From Acidobacteriaceae bacterium (GTDB lineage: Bacteria; Acidobacteriota; Terriglobia; Terriglobales; Acidobacteriaceae), in NCBI GenBank assembly GCA_003140785.1, contig PLKY01000387.1, positions 1 to 15,019 on the forward strand: DNA of 15,019 nt, given 5' to 3'. Below, piece after piece: positions 1 to 6,114 of this stretch. A program made the translations under genes and the position numbers. The notes beneath the pieces are model-generated. The model was not told where the DNA came from, did no database searches, and saw nothing but the letters and a program-made list of their open reading frames with translations. Within the stretch, counting starts at the first letter, position 1; the number at the start of each line of letters is the position of its first letter.

Positions 1-1023
1 GCGTGCGTGCGGCCGGTGAAGTACTACCAGGGCGTGCCCAGCCCGGTGAAGCATCCCGAGAAAGTCGACATTGTGATCTTCCGCGAGAACACGGAGGACG
101 TGTACTCGGGCATCGAGTTCAAGCAAGGTAGCGCTGACGTTGGCCGTCTCATTGAATTCATCAATGAAGACCTGCTCAAGGGCGGCAAGAAAAAGATCCG
201 TTCCGACTCGGGTGTGGGCATCAAGCCGATTTCGATTTTCGGCACCAAGCGCCTTGTGCGCTATGCGATCAAGAGTGCGCTTGAAATGGGCCGCAAAACC
301 GTCACCCTGGTACACAAGGGCAATATTCAGAAATTCACTGAGGGCGCATTTCGCGAGTGGGGCTACGAAGTAGCGACCCAGGAGTTTCGCGAGCACACTG
401 TCACCGAGCGCGAAAGCTGGATTCTCGGCAACCTCGATGCCAACCCCGGCCTCACCATCGAGCAGAACGCCGCGCTCATCGAGCCCGGCCTAGAATTCGG
501 CAACCAGGCATTCCGCGACGAGCTTTACGCTGAGATCAAGGGCGTGCTCGAGTCCATCGGCAAGACGCATGGCAACGGCGCGTGGAAGTCGAAGATCCTG
601 GTCAACGACCGCATCGCCGACTCCATCTTTCAGCAGATCATTATTCGCCCGTCGGACTATAGCATTCTCGCTACCACGAATCTCAACGGCGATTACATCT
701 CCGATGCTGCGGCTGCGCAGGTGGGCGGGCTGGGGATTGCGCCGGGAGCGAACATCGGCGATGGCTTCGCGGTGTTTGAGGCCACGCACGGCACTGCGCC
801 CAAATACGCCGACAAGGATGTCATCAACCCTGGATCTGTGATTCTGTCTGGGGTCATGCTGCTCGATTTCATTGGCTGGAAGGAAGCGGCGAAGCTGATC
901 GAGACGTCGATGGAGAAGACCATCCTGCAAAAATTCGTGACTTACGATTTCGAGCGGCAGACGGCCGGCGCGACGAAGGTCGGCACCAGTGAATTTGCGA
1001 CGCGAATTATTGGCAATATGTAA
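1..1023 (+). CDS. icd: isocitrate dehydrogenase [NADP+], 5'-truncated by the window edge
   Basis: Catalyses NADP-dependent oxidative decarboxylation of isocitrate to 2-oxoglutarate in the TCA cycle; a cytosolic homodimer in this family. The frame is open from base 1, so the true start and roughly the first 125 residues lie outside; the GTG at base 7 is an internal Val. Visible motifs, matched from memory to E. coli Icd numbering: RPVKYYQG (Arg129), FRENTEDVY (Arg153, Tyr160), LVHKGN (Lys230, Asn232), the Asp of RIAD (Asp283) and NLNGDYISD (Asp307, Asp311). HGTAPKYA (Lys344, Tyr345) and VTYDFER (Tyr391, Arg395) are the NADP-selecting residues, so the cofactor is read as NADP rather than NAD. 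The C-terminus IIGNM matches the family's usual end. mdh follows in the same direction after 123 nt. Identity is very secure; only the N-terminus is unknown. Confidence 0.97.
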   Translation, partial: ACVRPVKYYQGVPSPVKHPEKVDIVIFRENTEDVYSGIEFKQGSADVGRLIEFINEDLLKGGKKKIRSDSGVGIKPISIFGTKRLVRYAIKSALEMGRKTVTLVHKGNIQKFTEGAFREWGYEVATQEFREHTVTERESWILGNLDANPGLTIEQNAALIEPGLEFGNQAFRDELYAEIKGVLESIGKTHGNGAWKSKILVNDRIADSIFQQIIIRPSDYSILATTNLNGDYISDAAAAQVGGLGIAPGANIGDGFAVFEATHGTAPKYADKDVINPGSVILSGVMLLDFIGWKEAAKLIETSMEKTILQKFVTYDFERQTAGATKVGTSEFATRIIGNM

Positions 1024-1032
1024 GAACAGTTG

Positions 1033-1136
1033 TCAGGGATCAGTGATTAGTGGTCAGCAAAGACGCAACGTTGCTGCGCTCCTCCTGATTCCTCCGTTGT
1101 GAGAACAGAAACTGATCACTGAACACTGATCACTGG
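1033..1136. repeat. imperfect long inverted repeat in the icd-mdh gap
   Basis: Left arm 1033-1057 and right arm 1112-1136 are reverse complements at 20 of 25 positions, separated by 54 nt. Each arm is built from degenerate GATCAGTGNT-type units (ATCAGTGAT, TGATCACTG), so the arms are also internally repetitive. A perfect 10-bp palindrome GCAACGTTGC lies in the loop at 1065-1074. An icd-mdh read-through transcript could fold here. The right arm ends at the mdh Shine-Dalgarno. It resembles a REP-like intergenic element. There is no T-tract, so it is not an ordinary intrinsic terminator. Confidence 0.7.
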
Positions 1137-1143
1137 AGAAGGA
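1135..1143 (+). promoter_or_regulatory. ribosome binding site of mdh
   Basis: GGAGAAGGA lies 3 nt upstream of the ATG at 1147, with the GGAG core 8 nt away. It fixes the mdh start and touches the right arm of the inverted repeat, so pairing of that arm could limit access to the site. Confidence 0.7.
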
Positions 1144-1146
1144 ATT

Positions 1147-2073
1147 ATGCGAAAAAAGGTAAGCATTGTCGGCGCTGGCAACGTAGGCGCGACTGCGGCA
1201 CATTGGATCGCATCGAAGGAACTCGCAGACGTTGCGCTCATCGACGTTGTGGAGGGCGTACCCCAGGGTAAGGCGCTCGACCTGCTCGAAGCCATGCCTA
1301 TCGAGAAGCGCGACGTGAACGTAATAGGCGCCAACGACTATGCAGCGACGGCGAACTCCGACATCGTCGTCATCACGGCAGGCATTCCCCGCAAGCCCGG
1401 CATGAGCCGCGACGACCTGCTGCATACCAACTTCAAGATCATGTCCGATGTGGTGCAGAAGGTTGTGGCGCAGTCGCCCGAGTGCATCCTGATCATTGTG
1501 TCGAACCCGCTGGACGCGATGGCGCAGGCGGCGTATCGGCAAGCGGGCTTCAACCGCGAGCGCGTCATTGGCATGGCCGGAGTGCTCGATTCGGCCCGCT
1601 TCCGCACCTTCATCGCGGAAGAGCTAAAGGTCAGCGTCGAGAACGTCACTGCCTTTGTGCTCGGCGGCCACGGCGACACCATGGTTCCACTTCCCCGCTA
1701 CTCGACTGTAGCCGGAATTCCCATCACGGAGCTGATTGCACCCGATCGGCTCGAAGCGATTGTGCAGCGCACACGCGACGGCGGCGCCGAGATCGTGAAA
1801 TATTTGAAGACCGGCAGCGCCTACTACGCGCCTTCCGCAGCCGCCACTGAGATGGTCGAAGCGATCCTCAAGGACAAGAAGAAGATTCTTCCTTGCGCGG
1901 CCTATCTGCAGGGCGAGTACGGTATCGATGGATTCTACATCGGCGTTCCCTGCAAGCTGGGAGCAGCGGGCCTGGAGAAGATCATAGAAATCAAACTCAC
2001 ACCCGAAGAAGATGCAGCCCTGAAGAAGAGCGCAGCAGCTGTGAAGGAATTGTGCGACGTGATCGGCGTCTGA
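1147..2073 (+). CDS. mdh: malate dehydrogenase (LDH-like type)
   Basis: Interconverts malate and oxaloacetate with NAD(H) in the TCA cycle; cytosolic. The 308-aa length is normal for the LDH-like MDH family. The Rossmann fold starts with GAGNVG (residues 9-14), and Asp33 at the end of the second beta strand favours NAD. In the active site, PRKPGMSRDD supplies Arg82 and Arg88, SNPLD supplies Asn120, LDSAR supplies Asp148 and Arg151, and GGHGD supplies His175. Arg82, where lactate dehydrogenases have Gln, marks malate/oxaloacetate specificity. The ATG at 1147 is chosen because GGAGAAGGA stands just upstream and the protein begins directly with the nucleotide-binding strand. It is probably cotranscribed with icd. 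The next gene converges on it after 22 nt with no terminator visible in the gap. Confidence 0.97.
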   Translation: MRKKVSIVGAGNVGATAAHWIASKELADVALIDVVEGVPQGKALDLLEAMPIEKRDVNVIGANDYAATANSDIVVITAGIPRKPGMSRDDLLHTNFKIMSDVVQKVVAQSPECILIIVSNPLDAMAQAAYRQAGFNRERVIGMAGVLDSARFRTFIAEELKVSVENVTAFVLGGHGDTMVPLPRYSTVAGIPITELIAPDRLEAIVQRTRDGGAEIVKYLKTGSAYYAPSAAATEMVEAILKDKKKILPCAAYLQGEYGIDGFYIGVPCKLGAAGLEKIIEIKLTPEEDAALKKSAAAVKELCDVIGV

Positions 2074-2095
2074 GTCCGAATCACGCCAAGCCGCT

Positions 2096-3013
2096 TTACT
2101 TACGCAGGAACACCACCACATAAGGCTCGACCTGCGCTGCGCACTGGCTCGGTGCTAGATGGCCGCATCCGGGGATCACTACCAGCTGCGAGCCGGAAAT
2201 CAATTTGTGCATCGTCTCGCCTTCGCTTAAGGGCGTGATGCGGTCGACTGCGCCCCAGGCGATCAGTACGGGCACCTTCAGGCCGGGCAGCAATCGATCT
2301 GTCGCGTCGCTGCCAGTGAGCATGGATGTCAACGCTCGGTGAAGGACCCACGCATTTTGTTTTGAAATCCGAAGAATGTCGGTAGCGACGAAACCCGGCA
2401 CCTTCGGCGGTTGAGGCATCAGGAGTTCGTCCAGCTGCGACAATTCGGCGGCATTGACCGGAGTGAACAGATCGGTGTTCCAGTCGGGCTTCAAGGCAAG
2501 GCCTGCGCTGTCAAAGAGAATCAGCTTGCGCACGCGTTCTGGATGTTCCGTCGCGACACGCTGCACGATCCAGCCCCCCATGGACCAGCCACCAAGGTCC
2601 ACTTGTTTCAAGCCAAGAGCGTCAAGAAAACCTAAAACGACACCCGCCTCATCAGGAACCGAGTAAGAAAAGTTGTCCGGCTTTTCGCTTTGCCCGTAGC
2701 CGACAAGGTCCGGCAAATAGACTCGGAATCCCGCCCGCGTCAGATAGGGCGCCAGATTCTGCCAATCTTCCGCGTGGCCTCCAAGACCGTGTATAAGCAC
2801 GACGGCGGGGCCCGAGGGCGGACCCAGCACGTAGTAATGAACGCGATAGCCGTTGACTGTGGTTGATCGAGACTCCGCACCAGACAGAAGCAAACGCAAT
2901 TCTGAATAGGTCTTGAAGAATTCAACCGGGCGAACCAAGAAGGCGACAGCCGCCAGAACGGCAAGGGCCAGCAGACCGCCGAAGATCCAGGAAAGCCGCG
3001 GGGACCGGATCAA
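2096..3013 (-). CDS. membrane-anchored alpha/beta-fold hydrolase
   Basis: A 305-aa alpha/beta hydrolase; the substrate cannot be told from sequence. An N-terminal hydrophobic segment (about residues 9-27) after a short basic head suggests a signal anchor, placing the catalytic domain in the periplasm or at the membrane. Core motifs: the oxyanion-hole loop HGLGGH (75-80), PDLVGYGQS (101-109), nucleophile elbow GWSMGG (142-147, Ser144), acid Asp257 in GAVDRITP, and His285 in GCGHLAP. The start is TTG, supported by AAGGAGG 4 nt upstream (3018-3024) and by a TTGA overlap with the stop of the upstream NUDIX gene, which implies translational coupling. Closest functional labels would be ester or C-C bond hydrolases of the MhpC/BioH kind, but this is only fold-level similarity. 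Confidence 0.85.
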   Translation of the reverse strand: MIRSPRLSWIFGGLLALAVLAAVAFLVRPVEFFKTYSELRLLLSGAESRSTTVNGYRVHYYVLGPPSGPAVVLIHGLGGHAEDWQNLAPYLTRAGFRVYLPDLVGYGQSEKPDNFSYSVPDEAGVVLGFLDALGLKQVDLGGWSMGGWIVQRVATEHPERVRKLILFDSAGLALKPDWNTDLFTPVNAAELSQLDELLMPQPPKVPGFVATDILRISKQNAWVLHRALTSMLTGSDATDRLLPGLKVPVLIAWGAVDRITPLSEGETMHKLISGSQLVVIPGCGHLAPSQCAAQVEPYVVVFLRK

Positions 3014-3477
3014 ATGCCCTCCTTCGACTCGGTCGCGCTTGCACGTTGCCAGCCCGCTTCGATGACGCGCACGGTCACCGGATCGAGCACCAATGCGCTA
3101 TGGCTGTTCCACTCGGCCCGCTCAACCCATCGCACAGCATCGGCATCGGAGGCCGCCTTCAAAGCGCCACCAGTAACACTGCAAAGATAATCGGCAATCA
3201 CATAGTGGTAGCGAATACGGTCCCCTTCCCGATGAATGCGATCAAGCAGCTCAATCAATTCGACCGGCTCGACGAGCAGTCCTGTCTCTTCCTCGACTTC
3301 TCGGATGACGGCGGTCTGGAGCGACTCGCCGACCTCGACCAAGCCGCCGGGGAGAGACCAGTGGCCCTTCAGCGGTTCGCGGCCGCGCCGAACGAGAAGC
3401 ACCCGGCCTTCGTCGACGATCACCGCGCCGACGCCGATGAGCGGCGCCTGGGGAAACTCTCTGAGCATCAATTCCAA
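3010..3477 (-). CDS. NUDIX hydrolase
   Basis: A 155-aa protein of the NUDIX superfamily, which cleaves nucleoside diphosphates linked to another moiety, usually with Mg2+. The complete Nudix box GX5EX7REUXEEXGU is present at residues 45-67, with metal-binding glutamates in REVEEETG. The preceding segment (GVGAVIVDEGRVLLVRRG) and the LKGHWSLPGG element are typical of ADP-ribose or (d)NTP pyrophosphatase branches, but the substrate is not predictable. The start chosen is TTG at 3477 because AAAAGGAG (3487-3494) lies 9 nt upstream. The ATG three codons later (3468) would sit 18 nt from that site and is the alternative. It is the first gene of a two-gene minus-strand unit with the alpha/beta hydrolase and diverges from the copper genes. 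Confidence 0.92.
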   Translation of the reverse strand: MELMLREFPQAPLIGVGAVIVDEGRVLLVRRGREPLKGHWSLPGGLVEVGESLQTAVIREVEEETGLLVEPVELIELLDRIHREGDRIRYHYVIADYLCSVTGGALKAASDADAVRWVERAEWNSHSALVLDPVTVRVIEAGWQRASATESKEGI

Positions 3478-3609
3478 TCTGCCTATCTCCTTTTATATGT
3501 TAGCGGTTCAGGTCGAACTTAATCCATCCAATAGTAATCGCCGCGCACTGCTTCGGCCGGGTCTGCATGGTCTTTGCTGGCGTATCATCAAAGACAAACG
3601 GGGACTAAA
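3478..3609. promoter_or_regulatory. divergent intergenic region, NUDIX unit / copper unit
   Basis: This 132-nt gap must hold the promoters for the leftward NUDIX-hydrolase pair and the rightward HMA-copA genes, unless promoters lie in coding DNA. AAAAGGAG for the NUDIX gene (minus strand, 3487-3494) and GGGGA for the HMA gene (3600-3604) are visible. No convincing sigma-70 -35/-10 pair and no clear CueR-like dyad operator could be identified by eye. Confidence 0.5.
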
Positions 3610-3819
3610 TTGCAAGAATTTACGCTTCGCATCGACGGTATGCACTGTGGGTCCTGTGTTCGCCGGGTGAGTCAGGCTCTGAACGTTGGCGAAGGAGTCA
3701 AGGTTTTGGAGGTTCGAGTTGGAGCGGCCCGATTAAGCTCCGCTGAAGGGCTCGCGACGGTCGATCTTGCCATTGCGTCACTGGCAAAGGCCGGGTACCA
3801 AGCGCATTTGGAGCAGTAG
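3610..3819 (+). CDS. small HMA-domain protein, CopZ-like copper chaperone
   Basis: A 69-aa protein that is a single heavy-metal-associated domain. GMHCGSC at residues 10-16 provides the Cys-X2-Cys Cu(I) site at the end of the first beta strand, and the length matches free CopZ/Atx1-type chaperones. The start is taken as TTG at 3610 because GGGGA sits 5 nt upstream and this gives a standard HMA N-terminus. A further in-frame TTG at 3574 would add 12 residues not expected in the family. It ends 7 nt before the ATG of the copper ATPase, so the two are very likely cotranscribed, with this protein delivering Cu(I) to CopA. Metal preference and the chaperone role are inferred from family and context. 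Confidence 0.82.
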   Translation: MQEFTLRIDGMHCGSCVRRVSQALNVGEGVKVLEVRVGAARLSSAEGLATVDLAIASLAKAGYQAHLEQ

Positions 3820-3826
3820 CCGTTCG

Positions 3827-6094
3827 ATGGCGACCAATCTTCCAGAGACTGTCACGCTTCCGGTGCTGGGCATGACCTGCGCGGCCTGCCAACATCATGT
3901 CGAATCCGCGCTGCTGGCGACTGTTGGAGTCCAGTCGGCGCATGTCGACCTGATGGCAAATCGGGCAACCGTGGTGTTTGATCCGCTTCGTGCCGATCCG
4001 TCTGCGCTGGTGGATGCGATTCGGGAAGCGGGCTACGACGCAGTTCTTGCGTCTCCCAATGATCCCCGACCGCAGGGGAATGCAGGGCCTTCCGCGAGCA
4101 AACAGGAATTCAAGGCATGGTTCATGATTGCCGCCGGCGTGGTGGCGATGATTGTAGCGATGCCACTCGACGCGCACATGGGCCGCTTCGATCATGCCCT
4201 GATGCGCCAACTGCCATGGCTTTACGCCGCTCCTCCCGATTTACTCCGCTGGACCCTTCTCATCGCAACGGCCGTCCTGCTGGTCTGGGCAGGCCGCCCG
4301 GTTTTTGCGAACGCCGCGAGCGGGTTGCGCCACGGCACCACGAACATGAATTCGATGGTGAGCCTGGGAACCGGCGTGGCCTTTCTTTACTCCGCATTCG
4401 CCACCGTAATGCCGGGAAATGGCAAGGAAGTTTACTTCGACGCGGTTCTCCTGATCCTAGGGTTTCTGTTGTTGGGTAAAACCCTGGAGGCGCGCGCCAA
4501 GCGCCGCGCTTTGGCAGCTTTGGATTCCCTGAGCCGCATGCGTCCATCCATTGCGCGGCGAATCGTAGACGGCATAGAGACGGTGGTACCGCTGGAAGAG
4601 ATCGGAGTCGGCGACCAGATTAAAGTTCTTCCCGGCGAGCGCTTCCCAGTGGATGCGCAGATTGTCGAAGGCCGCACCTCGGTGGATGAATCGATGCTGA
4701 CTGGCGAGGCCGCTGCCGTGGTCCGCGAGCGGGGGGACAAAGTATTTGCCGGGTCGCTCAACTACGACGGGGCCGTCGTTTGCAGTGCGCAGTCTCTCGG
4801 CGAGGAGACGGTGCTGGCGCAGATCACTCGCATGGTGGAGCAGGCACAGAGCTCTCGCGCTCCAATGGAACAACTCGCCGATCGCGCGAGTTCGATTTTT
4901 GTGCCCACAGTGATCGCACTTTCGGTCATCACATTCGTGATTTGGGTGCTTGCTACTCGCTCTTTGGAAATGGCACTCGCGAGTTCGGTCGCCGTCCTGG
5001 TGATTGCCTGCCCTTGCGCCATGGGACTCGCGATTCCTGCTGCGCTCACCGTTGCGGTAGGACGCGGAGCTCAACTCGGAGTGCTCTTCAAAGGCGGTGA
5101 ATCCATTGAGCGCCTGTCAAATGTTGATGTCGTTGTGCTGGACAAGACCGGGACATTGACTGAGGGTCGCCCCGCTTTAGCTACGATTCAAACCCTGGTG
5201 GGCTATCAGGAGAGCGAGCTGCTCCGGTTAGCCGCAGCGACCGAAGAACAGTCGAGTCACCCCTTGGCACATGCCATCGTCGATGCGGCACGCGCACGAA
5301 GTCTGACATGGCATCCGGCTCAGGACGTGCAAATTGTTCCGGGCCGCGGCGTCACAGCCAGAGTGGATGACTTCAAATGCATGATCGGCAATGATGCATT
5401 TTTCCAGGAACTGTTTGCGAAGATGCCGAACAATTTCACGCCTGTAAAGCCAGGAATGACGAGGCTGTTCCTCGCGCTGGATGATCAACCGGCCGGGTGC
5501 TTTGACGTTCGCGACCTGCTCCGGCCGGATGCAGCCGAGTCCGTGGCGATCCTGCGCAAAGCAGGGCTCCGAGTGATCATGCTGACCGGAGATTCCGTTG
5601 CGGCGGCAGCGCCGATCGCATCGCAGGCAGGCATCGAAGAGATGGAAGCAGGCGTTGATCCGGCAGCCAAGCTGGCACACATTAAGGCATTGCAGGAGGA
5701 GGGGCTCCGCGTGGCCATGGTCGGGGATGGTATCAATGACGCCGGAGCACTCGCACAAGCGGACGTCGGTTTGGCCATGGGATCGGGGACCGACCTTACA
5801 CAGGAGGCCGGTGACGTGGTTCTCTTGCGGGCTCAGCCGACCTCGATCCTCGTAGCTCGGGCACTCGCACAGCGCACCTTGCTTATCATGCGGGAGAATC
5901 TGGCCTGGGCCGTGGGCTACAACGTCGTGGGAATTCCGCTTGCAGCCGGATTGCTCTATCCGGCATTCCATGTCCAGTTGAGTCCCTGGATAGCGGCCGC
6001 GGCCATGGCCCTGAGTTCAGTGAGTGTTCTGATGAATAGCTTGCGTTTGCGGCGCTGGCAGCCGATTCCACTCCAAAGTGCGCAGGCAAGATAG
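3827..6094 (+). CDS. copA: copper-exporting P1B-1 type ATPase
   Basis: ATP-driven Cu(I) export across the inner membrane; 755 aa from the ATG at 3827. Order of elements: one HMA domain (about 8-73, GMTCAAC at 15-21), four membrane helices (about 95-222), actuator domain with TGEA (292-295), helices 5-6 with the CPC metal site (395-397), phosphorylation motif DKTGT (Asp439), the HP pair of the nucleotide domain (478-479), MLTGD (585-589), hinge GDGIND (633-638), helix 7 with YN (698-699) and helix 8 with M727 and Ser730-Ser731. CPC plus YN plus MxxSS is the Cu(I)/Ag(I) P1B-1 signature. The frame stays open to 3767, but the ATG at 3827 gives a normal N-terminus just after the HMA gene. GGAG at 3810-3813 is 13 nt upstream, a rather long spacing. 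The next gene begins 20 nt after the stop. Confidence 0.96.
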   Translation: MATNLPETVTLPVLGMTCAACQHHVESALLATVGVQSAHVDLMANRATVVFDPLRADPSALVDAIREAGYDAVLASPNDPRPQGNAGPSASKQEFKAWFMIAAGVVAMIVAMPLDAHMGRFDHALMRQLPWLYAAPPDLLRWTLLIATAVLLVWAGRPVFANAASGLRHGTTNMNSMVSLGTGVAFLYSAFATVMPGNGKEVYFDAVLLILGFLLLGKTLEARAKRRALAALDSLSRMRPSIARRIVDGIETVVPLEEIGVGDQIKVLPGERFPVDAQIVEGRTSVDESMLTGEAAAVVRERGDKVFAGSLNYDGAVVCSAQSLGEETVLAQITRMVEQAQSSRAPMEQLADRASSIFVPTVIALSVITFVIWVLATRSLEMALASSVAVLVIACPCAMGLAIPAALTVAVGRGAQLGVLFKGGESIERLSNVDVVVLDKTGTLTEGRPALATIQTLVGYQESELLRLAAATEEQSSHPLAHAIVDAARARSLTWHPAQDVQIVPGRGVTARVDDFKCMIGNDAFFQELFAKMPNNFTPVKPGMTRLFLALDDQPAGCFDVRDLLRPDAAESVAILRKAGLRVIMLTGDSVAAAAPIASQAGIEEMEAGVDPAAKLAHIKALQEEGLRVAMVGDGINDAGALAQADVGLAMGSGTDLTQEAGDVVLLRAQPTSILVARALAQRTLLIMRENLAWAVGYNVVGIPLAAGLLYPAFHVQLSPWIAAAAMALSSVSVLMNSLRLRRWQPIPLQSAQAR

Positions 6095-6114
6095 ACTGGA
6101 TACAGAGTCATCTG

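Noticed and set aside
490..930. 146-codon minus-strand open frame antisense to icd
   Set aside because: A shadow of high-GC coding DNA: it lies wholly within a well-supported gene and shows no recognisable domain.
3767..3826. Longer CopA beginning upstream of 3827
   Set aside because: The extra 20 residues overlap the HMA gene and do not resemble a CopA N-terminus. The ATG at 3827 leads directly into the HMA domain.
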